Notes: generated from the sequence alone by a model not told the origin. A DNA stretch of 21,903 nucleotides from JAXGMQ01 sp964613055 (GCA_964613055.1 CAZTGD010000036.1:1-21903), one strand, 5' to 3'; positions 8,540 through 16,241 are shown, numbered from the stretch's first letter. Program-made: numbers and translations.

Positions 8540-8545
8540 TAAAAT
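8540..8545 (+). promoter_or_regulatory. Possible -10 box of the ArsR-type gene
   Basis: TAAAAT lies 11 nt before the ATG at 8557, which would leave a leader of only about 4-5 nt. No convincing -35 box is seen at the right distance, so this is weak. Confidence 0.3.
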
Positions 8546-8556
8546 ACTTACCAGTT

Positions 8557-8847
8557 ATGGAAGGAATGGGTTCAAGTTTTCAGGGTGGTCTGAAAGCCAT
8601 CGCGCAAACGAGTAGATTGAAGATAATTCGTTTACTTGTTGAATATGGAGAGTTATGCGTCAATGATATAATGAAGAGACTTAATCTTTCTCAGGTAAAA
8701 GTGTCACAGCATTTGAGGGTTATGAAGTACCAGGAGCTTGTAACCTGTCGAAGGAATGGTCACAGACAATTTTACTCTATAAACAGGGAGAGGATAGATG
8801 AATTGATAGAGGTGCTGAGGAAGCTTCTAGTGACATCTGATCAATAG
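8557..8847 (+). CDS. ArsR/SmtB-family winged-helix regulator
   Basis: 96 residues from the ATG at 8557. The winged helix-turn-helix is clear: ALKAIAQTSR-type start, then ELCVNDIMKRL, recognition helix SQVKVSQHLRVM (45-56), and the wing RRNGHRQFYSI. The family's metal site is normally ELCVCDL; here the second Cys is Asn, so classical alpha-3 metal sensing is doubtful, although Cys34 and Cys64 remain. The frame is open back to a GTG at 8491, but that would overlap the divergent gene and erase any promoter, so I prefer 8557. There is no clear Shine-Dalgarno. It may control the divergent stalk gene, itself, or both. Confidence 0.85.
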   Translation: MEGMGSSFQGGLKAIAQTSRLKIIRLLVEYGELCVNDIMKRLNLSQVKVSQHLRVMKYQELVTCRRNGHRQFYSINRERIDELIEVLRKLLVTSDQ

Positions 8848-9087
8848 GTATAAATTAGTTAGTTGTTCCGACTCATATTTATTCACCCAGTTCTTATAGA
8901 TATATTAGCGCTCTTTTGAGTACATAGTATGAATTCAGATGATAATTGTACATTTAATAATATTCATATAAAATTCTGGAGGAGGAAACTTACAGCTATA
9001 TTCAAATCACCCATATAGATTAATTGCTTCTTAATAAAGACTTTAATACCATCAATATAGTAAAATGATTGAAAGGAGACAATGTGT

Positions 9088-9462
9088 ATGAGTTACAAGG
9101 TTCAGATAATCGACAGGGAAAGATGCAGGTTAAAGATCGAATGGGAAGGTAGTTGGTCGATAGATGATGCAAAAGCTTACGAACAAGAATACAAAGAAAA
9201 GATTGATAGCTTTGGCGGGAAACCATTTACGGTACTTGTTGATCAGAAAAATTTTAATCTAGCCACTCAAGAGGCATCAGACATACTAGTTAATGTTTGT
9301 AGATGGATACTCAAGCAGAGGATGGACAAGGGTGTTGTGATCTCAGGATCTCCTGTAGCCAAGCTTCAGATGACTCGAGTTGCAATGAAGGCGGGTACTT
9401 ACAAGAAACTGAAGTTTGTTGATAACGAAAGGGAAGCCTGGGAATACCTAGGCTGGGATTGA
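9088..9462 (+). CDS. STAS/SpoIIAA-like small protein, paralogue 1
   Basis: 124 residues from MSYKVQ. I do not recognise a named family with certainty. The alternating beta strands and helices, with RLKIEWEGSWSIDDA, then FTVLVDQKNF, and a C-terminal half ending in KFVDNEREAWEYLGW, resemble SpoIIAA/STAS-like domains. It has no signal peptide or membrane helix, so it is cytoplasmic. The start at 9088 is chosen because GAAAGGAG (9071-9078) is 9 nt away and because the next gene then has exactly the same length; ATG 9082 would leave 3 nt. The 240 nt upstream are AT-rich and include an orphan GGAGGAGG near 8981 with no start codon behind it. Confidence 0.8.
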   Translation: MSYKVQIIDRERCRLKIEWEGSWSIDDAKAYEQEYKEKIDSFGGKPFTVLVDQKNFNLATQEASDILVNVCRWILKQRMDKGVVISGSPVAKLQMTRVAMKAGTYKKLKFVDNEREAWEYLGWD

Positions 9463-9538
9463 TATATGTCTGAAGTTTCGAGATGTATGTCACGATATAC
9501 AGATTTTAATAGATTTATTGAACAAGAAAGGACCAGAG

Positions 9539-9913
9539 ATGGGATACAAGATTGATTTTGTTGATACTGAAAGAAATAGAATGAAAACCACATGGGATAG
9601 TGCTTGGACTATTGACGATGCTCAGGAATACTACAACGCTGTGATTATTGAGATAAATAAGTTTGGTGGTAAACCCTGGACGCTTATGGTGAACCAAAAA
9701 CAGTTTAAACCGGCTGATACTGTTGCTACAGAATTGTTGAAAGAAATTGGTGTAAGTATGGTTGAAAGCGGATTGGAAAAAATAGCATTAATTGTAGACG
9801 ACCGAATAGCGAAGATCCAGATGACAAGAGTGGCACTTCAAAGCGGGTTACAAAAACTAATGAAATTTTCAACAAGCGAAGAAGAAGCAAGGATCATACT
9901 TGGCTGGGACTAA
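9539..9913 (+). CDS. STAS/SpoIIAA-like small protein, paralogue 2
   Basis: 124 residues, same length as the gene 76 nt upstream. My ungapped alignment gives 50 of 124 identical residues. The conserved blocks are WxIDDA, FGGKP, the motif AKxQMTRVA (91-99), KF (109-110) and the last four residues LGWD. The middle (residues 66-80) has almost no identity. AAAGGA lies just before the ATG; a TTG at 9518 in the same frame is less likely. The pair arose by tandem duplication and has diverged enough to suggest separate roles or a heterodimer. Function unknown. Confidence 0.8.
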   Translation: MGYKIDFVDTERNRMKTTWDSAWTIDDAQEYYNAVIIEINKFGGKPWTLMVNQKQFKPADTVATELLKEIGVSMVESGLEKIALIVDDRIAKIQMTRVALQSGLQKLMKFSTSEEEARIILGWD

Positions 9914-9927
9914 CCATTCATTCATGA

Positions 9928-9939
9928 AAGCTATAGCTT
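9928..9939. repeat. 12-bp palindrome downstream of the STAS-like pair
   Basis: AAGCTATAGCTT is a perfect palindrome in the 274-nt AT-rich gap before the candidate selenoprotein gene. It lacks a T tail, so it is not an obvious terminator. An operator or chance are both possible. The rest of the gap shows a TTGACT at 10115-10120 without a matching -10 box. Confidence 0.25.
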
Positions 9940-10187
9940 AATGTTGTTTGATCGGCGCTTGTTTAACGCAAGTAATAGTGTCCATAATAGGTTTGTACTT
10001 TTTTAGATTTTAAGTACGAAATTATGTTCGGTGTTTCTGTGTGTAGTTTACATAATTATCTTGTTACATGTCTACAACCCTCTGTTTCGGTAAAGAATAT
10101 GCATAATTGGTCTATTGACTTACATTAGATAAAACACAGAATTGTTCTATAAAAATTGCTCTACAATGAGCGGAAAGGAACAACGAT

Positions 10188-10709
10188 ATGAAGAAAGTTT
10201 CACTTGTTGCGTTAGTTGCAGTATTCGCTTTCAGCATCGTTGCCGCGTCCATTGTACTTGGCGGAACGTTCGCTTGAGGCGGCGGCGGCGGTTGCGTTGC
10301 AGCCCCACCACCCCCACCCCCAGCAACATCTTCTGGAGGCGGGAATGACATGGACCTTGAAAGTGATCCTACTCCGAGTTCATGGTTTTTGAATGTTCTA
10401 GACCAGGACACTCTAACCACCCCCTACCTTTTGAGGGGTGAGTATGAAGCACAGGCAAGGATAAAGACTATTGAAGTTTCGCCAGATGGCGGAGTAACAT
10501 GGTTGAAAGCAAAAGTTGACATGGACACTAAGACTTGGTCAATGCATCTTTCATCACCACCAAACGGCGGTGGTACCTACCACCTACTCTCAAGAGCTAC
10601 TGATATGGATGGCAGGTCAGAGAGAACTCTAAACCCGAATGTTGACGTCAGCATCAGAAAACGACCATTAACCGTACACATAGTTCAAGAGGGAACCGGC
10701 AGAGAGTAA
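10188..10709 (+). CDS. Candidate secreted selenoprotein (in-frame TGA at codon 30) with Ig-like domain
   Basis: Read through the TGA at 10275-10277, the frame gives 173 residues. A clear signal peptide (1-29, MKKVSLVALV to GGTFA) is followed by the TGA residue, five Gly, Cys36, VAA, six Pro, a Ser/Gly linker, and a beta domain (about 60-165). In that domain IEVSPDGGVTWLKA and YHLLSRATDMDG resemble the sulfite-oxidase/Mo-co dimerisation or Ig-like fold. GGAAAGGA precedes the ATG. No stop occurs in the 24 codons between the TGA and the first downstream ATG (10350), and that stretch encodes a typical secreted linker. A hairpin with an apical GTT loop starts right after the TGA. TGA is a normal stop elsewhere here. 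Alternatives are a nonsense mutation, or a 29-residue peptide plus a restart at 10350 (GGAGG 10 nt upstream), which would leave a surface domain without export. Confidence 0.6.
10278..10315 (+). promoter_or_regulatory. SECIS-like hairpin immediately after the in-frame TGA
   Basis: GGTTGC (10290-10295) pairs with GCAGCC (10299-10304) around the loop GTT. Below it GG doublets (87-88, 84-85, 81-82, 78-79) pair with CC doublets (305-306, 308-309, 311-312, 314-315), separated by a bulged C and C-A or C-C mismatches. The TGA sits at the base and the loop begins 18 nt after it, with G first. From memory, bacterial SECIS elements have a small apical loop with an early G about 16-37 nt after UGA, so this fits. 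Part of the pairing follows from the Gly and Pro codon runs. Confidence 0.5.
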
Positions 10710-11470
10710 GCTAAGCCAGCGTCACTGAGTAACTGATTAAACAAGCTAGCGTGGAACTAGAAACCACATCCTACTATTGAACCGGGGTGTGGTTTCTAAG
10801 TTTAGGTATTAACTCAACCTGTATCGGTATGTTAATTGCTTCTAGCTTGTAGCGGTGAAGCTGACCCATTTTTCTTTGAGTTTGAGAAGAGTATACCTTT
10901 TTACGTACATAAACAGATGATTTGAATATCATTATTTGTCCTATGGTTTCATCTATCTTTCAGACAGCATGCTCACACACATCTTCCGACTATACTCGAG
11001 TCCTCTCCATTTTTGCCTTAAGAGCAAAACATCTTATCTCATCTGCTTGAAGTACAACAATTTGGCTGTCTTATGCACCAATAACTGCATCCTGGATCAG
11101 ATTTTGCTATTCCTGCATCCATTCAATCCAATATGGTTTATTACTACTTGCTTTAGTTCGAAACCAACTTGCTGTGTGTATTTGAATCAAAACTATCTAC
11201 TGTATCTGTTATGTTTTTGTGTATAGACCAGAACTGAAACATGCAAATAGCTGATCATCAGTGATTACAGGTTGTGTGGGTCCGCCTACAATATCAGAGA
11301 AAGCTAATAGAGCCAAAAGCCGTTTGTATCTGCGATATAGAGTTGATGAACCTCGATGAATGCAAGATATTCAGTTGCAAAGTAGACATGAACATCGATC
11401 AAGCATTAAATTCAATAAAATCTTGAAATAATTTCACATTACATATTGAGAAATATATTTTGGTTTATAC
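10710..11470. other. 761-nt stretch without a supportable gene
   Basis: Beyond the terminator-like hairpin at 10758-10798 I find no convincing gene. A 96-codon plus-strand frame (10936-11226) encodes an odd Cys- and Phe-rich string with no Shine-Dalgarno. A short frame ending at 11426 (MNLDECKIFSCKVDMNIDQA from 11346) looks more protein-like and may be the tail of a decayed gene, but its upstream part has no start or domain. Composition is AT-rich in the last 150 nt. Confidence 0.5.
10758..10798 (+). terminator. Terminator-like hairpin after the candidate selenoprotein gene
   Basis: TAGAAACCACA (10758-10768) pairs perfectly with TGTGGTTTCTA (10788-10798), and three inner pairs (TCC with GGG, one T-G) extend the stem. 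The loop is about 13 nt. It lies 48 nt after the stop; the tail AGTTTAGGTATT is only moderately T-rich. Confidence 0.55.
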
Positions 11471-12127
11471 CTACTTGCTCACTACCTGGCGATCCTCGTA
11501 TATATTGCCCTTCCATACTGTATCGTTTGATTCAGTCACGGTTGCAGAATACACCTCTTCGGTTGCAGGGTTTGAGATAAGGTATATCCGCCAGTTATTA
11601 TTTACTATTGTTAATATTGATGCATTATCAAGAGAAGGGTGTTCTTCAGGATCTAAGGCTGTCCAGGCTGAAGCAGGGAATCCTACCGGCAATTCGTCCT
11701 TCAGTTGATCCAATAGTATTCCAGGTGTTTCCAAGGCTGGTATCTTGTACTTTGTTGTGTTGTCTTGTGAAATCAAGGAAGTTGTCGCTTTTGCGCTGTT
11801 CTTAATGATGATTTTAAGGGCGGAAATCCTTTCATTAACTTTATTACCTTCTTCGATCACGACAGTATCATAGTTCTTCATAATAGTGGTAACATTGCCG
11901 TCGATATCTAAGATTTCAGCATTTTCGTCGAACTCAATTGGTGTTTTGACACACGGCAAACCTTCGGATTGAGGCAGTGTTGTAAGAACAAAACTAGAAT
12001 TATCCACGTCCATTTCTGCTACAATACCCATTATGGGATGAAATTCATGCTGTGCTGATTGCTGAGTGCATCCCAATGGCAACAATGTTATCAATAATGC
12101 TATTACCATAATCCTATGGTTGATCAT
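11471..12127 (-). CDS. Putative lipoprotein, member 2 of a related pair
   Basis: 218 residues from the ATG at 12127, which has GGAGGAG 7 nt upstream; the frame is open further, but the lipoprotein signal starts here (MINHRIMVIALL to LPLGC, Cys20). The lipobox is imperfect, with Pro at -3, yet the hydrophobic core and Gly-Cys are right. Residues about 35-110 form a small beta domain (GIVAEMDVDNSSFVLTT, then a stretch ending ALKIIIKN). Residues 130-218 end with YSATVTESNDTVWKGNI. The same layout is seen in the gene just upstream, whose stop it overlaps by 14 nt. Function unknown; outer face of the cytoplasmic membrane is inferred. Confidence 0.75.
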   Translation of the reverse strand: MINHRIMVIALLITLLPLGCTQQSAQHEFHPIMGIVAEMDVDNSSFVLTTLPQSEGLPCVKTPIEFDENAEILDIDGNVTTIMKNYDTVVIEEGNKVNERISALKIIIKNSAKATTSLISQDNTTKYKIPALETPGILLDQLKDELPVGFPASAWTALDPEEHPSLDNASILTIVNNNWRIYLISNPATEEVYSATVTESNDTVWKGNIYEDRQVVSK

Positions 12128-12752
12128 AACGATACTCCTCCACTTCGCCGTACTGGTTAACGCGACCGCTCCAGATTGCCTGTGAGTCAAGATCAGGCAT
12201 TATCATTACGGTATACGCCGGATATTCAAATCCGTCACTGTTTACACTGAGCAGGTAACCCTTGTTTTGATAAATCCAGTTATCTTCATATTTGTCGATC
12301 TTTAGTGCCCACTCGGTGTCATGGGTTATCCCAAGCTCAGGATGTCTTTCTTCTAGATAACCGGAGACCATCTCAGGTACGCTATCTTCAGTTGTTATTA
12401 TCTCTTGAGAATCAACTCGCTTTATACCTGGCCATTCGATGATTATTGCTGTATCGATGCAGGATGTGTTTTTACCCTCAAGGTATACGACCTGGTCTTT
12501 TGTGATGGAAGTGAGTGAACGGGGACCATCAAAATAGACTTTGGTATCCTCGTCAAGTATAAAGCTGAGTTCAGTGTCGTCCTTAACACCTCTAAGATGC
12601 AGACGTCCGTCCTCCATCGTTTTGGTTGATTCGACCTGAATTCGAGTTGGCAAAGCAACATCATCACCTGACACCGAACTTGGTGATGGTTCACGTCCAC
12701 AGGCTGACAATAGCGTAACCATAATTGCAATTACCAGTGCTATTCTCTTCAT
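12114..12752 (-). CDS. Putative lipoprotein, member 1 of a related pair
   Basis: 212 residues from the ATG at 12752, where a classic lipoprotein signal begins (MKRIALVIAIMV to LLSAC, Cys18; good lipobox). A beta domain follows (about 35-105: LHLRGVKDDTELSFILDED to CIDTAIIIEW), resembling the small DUF5666-type fold. The C-terminal half (about 120-212) ends YTVMIMPDLDSQAIWSGRV, parallel to the downstream paralogue. A GTG at 12785 in the same frame would add 11 residues and spoil the signal. No Shine-Dalgarno lies before the ATG; instead a TATACT box is 7 bases away. First gene of a two-gene transcript. Function unknown. Confidence 0.78.
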   Translation of the reverse strand: MKRIALVIAIMVTLLSACGREPSPSSVSGDDVALPTRIQVESTKTMEDGRLHLRGVKDDTELSFILDEDTKVYFDGPRSLTSITKDQVVYLEGKNTSCIDTAIIIEWPGIKRVDSQEIITTEDSVPEMVSGYLEERHPELGITHDTEWALKIDKYEDNWIYQNKGYLLSVNSDGFEYPAYTVMIMPDLDSQAIWSGRVNQYGEVEEYRYDQP

Positions 12753-12759
12753 ATGTACC

Positions 12760-12765
12760 AGTATA
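12760..12765 (-). promoter_or_regulatory. -10 box placed for a leaderless start of the lipoprotein pair
   Basis: On the minus strand TATACT (12765-12760) is followed by seven bases and the ATG at 12752, so transcription would begin at the start codon. The -35 region is poor: ACTGTG at 17-nt spacing, TTAACT only at 20. Confidence 0.45.
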
Positions 12766-12923
12766 TTTGTTATCCTTACATTCACAGTTAACTTCTAACA
12801 ACCCACTAAATACAAACAAACTATATTCTGGTTCCATCTTTAAATCATCTCTAATAAGCTCTTCGGTAACTATTTGAACCGATATGCTGTATTATCCGTT
12901 TAATAGGGAAAGGAGGAAGAAGA

Positions 12924-14060
12924 ATGAAATTAAGTTTGAAGATAATAATCAGGTCGATACTCATAGCTCTCGTTGTTATAACAACAGCGAGTTTTACCAA
13001 TCTTGTTGGCTCAACTCAGAGCAACACCCCTGACAATATCAGCTGGATAGAGAAGACCGTAACGGTGGATGGAAAGAACTACAGATTGAGTTATGTTGAG
13101 ATAGATACTATTAAAAAGCCAGTAGAGATAGGATTGGCATTTGCCAAGCAGAGAATGTGGTACCGGGATGACCCAGACAACATAGCCCGTTATGTAGGTG
13201 CTACCGCCGCTATCAATGGTCCATTCCACAATGAATCGGGTGGCTGGTCAAACTATCTCTTTGACTCGACAATAGTTCGGGACACAAAGGCAATTCGAAT
13301 TTACAACTCTGGTTCACAGTTTTGTATAACAAACTCTGGCAATTGGTATTTTGGCAGACTCAGGTTCAAGATGATGGGGGCTGTTGAGGAGGATCTGCTT
13401 CCTCCGAGTTTGAAGACTATTCATGTGAGTGGACTCAACCAACCAACATCAACAAACTCCACGGTGCTGTATACAGATGACTGGAACTACTATACACCCA
13501 AGGATTCTGTCAATGTAGTCATTCAAGGTGGAGTGGTAACAGATATCGTAACAGGTCAGTACATGGTGCCAACTGGTGCTTATGTCCTGTGTTACACGGG
13601 AACAAACAGGGAGAGAACCTATGCCTGGAGATGGCCTCAAGGTTATCTTAGAGAGGGTCTTCACATCAATATCTACTGGGCTCCCACTGAACACAATGAG
13701 GTTGACCTTTCCAAATGGCGTGATAGTAAATTCATCTTTGGTGGTTCACCCACACTCGTTATGTACGGCAAGCCTTATTGGAATCCCGGTGGAGAGAATC
13801 ATAAAAACTGGCAAGCCCTTAACTGCACTGCAAGACGAACAGCCTTTGGCATTGACGGTGAGGGGAAGGCATACATGGTCAACTTTCTTGATAGTGTAAA
13901 GGTTCAGGAAATGGGTAAGGTTTTAGTAGAAATAGGTGTAAACTATGCGTTCAACCTAGATGGCGGTTGTTCTACATACCTGTGGTATGACGGACAAGAA
14001 AGGATTTCCAACTGCCGTGACCTGCCAGGTATTCTGTATGTAAAACCAAAAGAGGAGTAG
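12924..14060 (+). CDS. Secreted phosphodiester glycosidase (NAGPA-domain) family protein
   Basis: 378 residues. A signal peptide or anchor (about 1-30, MKLSLKIIIRSILIALVVI) is followed by a domain of the NAGPA/phosphodiester glycosidase type. The family pattern is visible as AAINGPFH (94-101) near the N-terminal half and, near the end, RRTAFGIDGEGKAYMVNFLD and YAFNLDGGCSTYLWYDG, where LDGG is the hallmark. The human family member uncovers GlcNAc-P-mannose; bacterial members act on cell-wall or exopolysaccharide phosphodiesters, so a surface-glycan substrate is likely but unproven. AGGAGG sits 7 nt before the ATG. The following 180 nt contain an 8-bp inverted repeat (TGCTCAAT 14112-14119, ATTGAGCA 14158-14165) with a 38-nt gap, no clear terminator. 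Confidence 0.85.
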   Translation: MKLSLKIIIRSILIALVVITTASFTNLVGSTQSNTPDNISWIEKTVTVDGKNYRLSYVEIDTIKKPVEIGLAFAKQRMWYRDDPDNIARYVGATAAINGPFHNESGGWSNYLFDSTIVRDTKAIRIYNSGSQFCITNSGNWYFGRLRFKMMGAVEEDLLPPSLKTIHVSGLNQPTSTNSTVLYTDDWNYYTPKDSVNVVIQGGVVTDIVTGQYMVPTGAYVLCYTGTNRERTYAWRWPQGYLREGLHINIYWAPTEHNEVDLSKWRDSKFIFGGSPTLVMYGKPYWNPGGENHKNWQALNCTARRTAFGIDGEGKAYMVNFLDSVKVQEMGKVLVEIGVNYAFNLDGGCSTYLWYDGQERISNCRDLPGILYVKPKEE

Positions 14061-14240
14061 CCTGAAATATTATTATTTGTGTGTATTATATATCATTAGC
14101 TTGATTCATATTGCTCAATGTTCAATAAATTCTTGTTTTGCTTTAGATTACTGTCGTATTGAGCATTATGTGTTTCATCTTAATTTTATAATCGAACGTT
14201 CTGGTCATGGTAGCATGGAGGGATTCCAAAAGGAGGACTT

Positions 14241-15239
14241 GTGCAGAAAGAAGTAGAAGAAGATAACGAAACTAAGCTATTGATTGAGATCAGAAGGCTC
14301 ATGCGTACAGCAGAGAGATACGCTTCAAAGCTAGCTGATAAGTATGGTATTACTGTTGCTCAACTTGTAATCATTCAAGAAGTGGATGCCCACGAAAAGA
14401 TCACAGAAGAAGAGCTATGTGAGAAACTTCGGTTAGCTGCTGGTGTTGGTCGAGAGATAATTGACAGACTTATCAGACTTGAACTAGTTACTGTTGAACA
14501 GGGCAAGGATATGCCAGTCAAGAGAGTCATCTCTGTCTCTGAAAAGGGGTGTGATATACTATCTGAGAATCCTCCCCTTTTACAGGATACCCTACTTGAT
14601 GAGCTAGAAAAAATCGATGTATGGCAGAAAAACATGCTATTGGCATCATTTCAGAGGATCAACAACCTTCTAGAAAATGAAAACATCAATGCGGCTCCAA
14701 TACTTGCGCCTGGCAAGATAACCGATCCAGAGCCAGTACCAGAAGGCAATATCAAGAGGGTTATGAGACCAGAGAAAGTCGATGTTGAATTAACCAAGGT
14801 TAAGTCTTTGGAAGAACTCGAAAAAAAAGTAGATGTGGATGATCTATCCAGATTTCTCACTAAACATATGAGACCGTTCCATGATGCACTAAAGGATACA
14901 AGACAGGGGATCATCGATTCACTGACAGGCGTTCCTGCAGATGGTGGTTTCGTAGTTCTTGCTCATCTAGATGGTGAGCTTATGGGTGCTTTGGTTATGT
15001 TAGCAACTGGTATGTCAAATTATATACCCGCTTATTGCTTGCTTTTCGTTGGAGTAGACAGTTCAGAACGTGGTCTTGGTATTGGTCAGCAGATAATGGA
15101 TTTCTCACTCAATGAGACCGATGGAAATGTGTATCTGCATGTTGATCACGGGAATCCAGCCAAAAGACTCTATGAACGAATGGGCTTCTTTCACTCCTAT
15201 GCAGAGATGCGATTTTATAAAAAACGAGTCCAGGTCTAG
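14241..15239 (+). CDS. MarR-like winged helix fused to GNAT acetyltransferase
   Basis: 332 residues with a GTG start and AGGAGG just before it. Residues about 10-145 look like a MarR-type winged helix (ITVAQLVIIQEVDAHEKI, then VGREIIDRLIRLELV and a VKRVISVSEKG wing). A charged linker runs through about 150-205. Residues 205-332 form a GNAT fold with acetyl-CoA motif A, LLFVGVDSSERGLGIG (267-282; R277-G-L-G-I-G), and motif B, NPAKRLYERMGF (305-316). Fusions of this kind are known; regulator and enzyme probably respond to one ligand. Neighbouring genes give no substrate. The protein is cytoplasmic. Confidence 0.85.
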   Translation: MQKEVEEDNETKLLIEIRRLMRTAERYASKLADKYGITVAQLVIIQEVDAHEKITEEELCEKLRLAAGVGREIIDRLIRLELVTVEQGKDMPVKRVISVSEKGCDILSENPPLLQDTLLDELEKIDVWQKNMLLASFQRINNLLENENINAAPILAPGKITDPEPVPEGNIKRVMRPEKVDVELTKVKSLEELEKKVDVDDLSRFLTKHMRPFHDALKDTRQGIIDSLTGVPADGGFVVLAHLDGELMGALVMLATGMSNYIPAYCLLFVGVDSSERGLGIGQQIMDFSLNETDGNVYLHVDHGNPAKRLYERMGFFHSYAEMRFYKKRVQV

Positions 15240-15347
15240 CCAATATCTATAAACATAACTGCAAGAAATGAAGTCGATAACTTGAATTCAGCATCCATGT
15301 TAAATTAGTGTTTACATGTATTTTTTGTTGAAGTGCTGAGAGAACTG

Positions 15348-15376
15348 TTGACAAAATCCGATTTTTGTTGTACAGT
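15348..15376 (+). promoter_or_regulatory. Promoter with TTGACA, 17-nt spacer and TACAGT against the ATG
   Basis: TTGACA (15348-15353), exactly 17 nt, then TACAGT (15371-15376), six bases and the ATG at 15383. The start site predicted 7 nt after the -10 falls on the A of the ATG. No Shine-Dalgarno is present, so a leaderless mRNA is the simplest reading. Confidence 0.65.
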
Positions 15377-15382
15377 TACCTC

Positions 15383-16240
15383 ATGTTAGATGAATTAAAG
15401 GTAAGCTATCATCACATATCCGATTTTACTTGGTCTTTGCATAAGTTGGGTTATACAGGTTCTTTGTCAATTCAGATAGAAGACTCACCCATAGAGATAT
15501 TTTTTGAAGATGGGCAACTGGTTCAACCCGTTAGTAGTACTGACCCATTAAGTTTGCTTAAGAGCATCGCTGAGTACTCACACGGATCAATCGAATTATC
15601 TGATGACAAGAAAACGACATCAACCAGAAAGATATCTATAACAAATGATATCATTGACGAATTGTATAAGATATCACTTACAGCTGAGGGATACCCTGCT
15701 GTATCCTTCTCAAGCGATGTTGACAACTCGGTAATAGAACCAACTATGCAGATAACTAAGGACAATATAATGCCTGAATACATCAACAGAATCATTGAAT
15801 ACAGCAAATCACGTCCAACAATTGGTGATTTAAGCAAGAATCTTGATATTAATTCATCAGATCTTATATCCGTGCTTCACAGTTGTCTTTCAAAAGGTGT
15901 AATCAAGCTTCAAGATCCGTCAGGTAGTTTGATAACCAGATCAACTTTCTATAGGGTTTACCAACCGAACAGATTCACTCTGACTTTCAAAGCGAAAGTG
16001 ACCCAGAATTCTTCTTTGACAGCTACACAAGGAACTGTCCATATTTCACGAAACAGACTAAAACAGATGGAGTCCTTTCGTGGAAACTCACCTGTAGAGG
16101 CTGTGATAAATAACGTACCACTGAGTGTAAAGGGAATAAAATTGTCTGATCACGAAGTGATGATCAGCAAACCTGACATAACAAAAGCTGGTCTCGAAAC
16201 AGGACAAGAAGTAATAATCAACCTAACAAAGGAGGATTGA
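15383..16240 (+). CDS. DUF4388-like cytoplasmic protein
   Basis: 285 residues from the ATG at 15383 (a TTG 18 nt earlier is in frame but overlaps the promoter). The N-terminal 85 residues (SLHKLGYTGSLSIQI, then PIEIFFEDGQLVQPV) resemble the DUF4388/PatA-type domain that joins signalling proteins. The middle (about 120-205) is helical with a possible winged helix (IGDLSKNLDINSSDLISVL). The C-terminal 75 residues (GTVHISRNRL to LETGQEVIINL) look like a small beta barrel. No signal peptide. It is followed after one base by the small membrane-protein gene, whose AGGAGG lies in its last codons. It probably passes a signal to or from that membrane partner; this is inference. Confidence 0.72.
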   Translation: MLDELKVSYHHISDFTWSLHKLGYTGSLSIQIEDSPIEIFFEDGQLVQPVSSTDPLSLLKSIAEYSHGSIELSDDKKTTSTRKISITNDIIDELYKISLTAEGYPAVSFSSDVDNSVIEPTMQITKDNIMPEYINRIIEYSKSRPTIGDLSKNLDINSSDLISVLHSCLSKGVIKLQDPSGSLITRSTFYRVYQPNRFTLTFKAKVTQNSSLTATQGTVHISRNRLKQMESFRGNSPVEAVINNVPLSVKGIKLSDHEVMISKPDITKAGLETGQEVIINLTKED

Positions 16241-16241
16241 T

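Noticed and set aside
8491..8556. GTG start for the ArsR-type gene
   Set aside because: It would overlap the divergent gene's start and leave no promoter space; the ATG at 8557 gives the normal length.
10275..10277. Genome-wide reassignment of TGA to Gly or Trp
   Set aside because: ftsZ, yggS, the aldo/keto reductase and the polyferredoxin all end at TGA at their normal family ends.
10350..10709. Separate gene starting at the ATG after the TGA
   Set aside because: GGAGG lies 10 nt upstream, so it is possible, but it would leave a surface-type beta domain without export while an in-frame signal peptide ends just before. Kept as an alternative only.
10936..11226. 96-codon plus-strand frame
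   Set aside because: No Shine-Dalgarno, odd Cys/Phe/Leu-rich composition, no domain pattern.
14112..14165. Terminator formed by the 8-bp inverted repeat after the glycosidase gene
   Set aside because: The 38-nt loop is too long and no T run follows.
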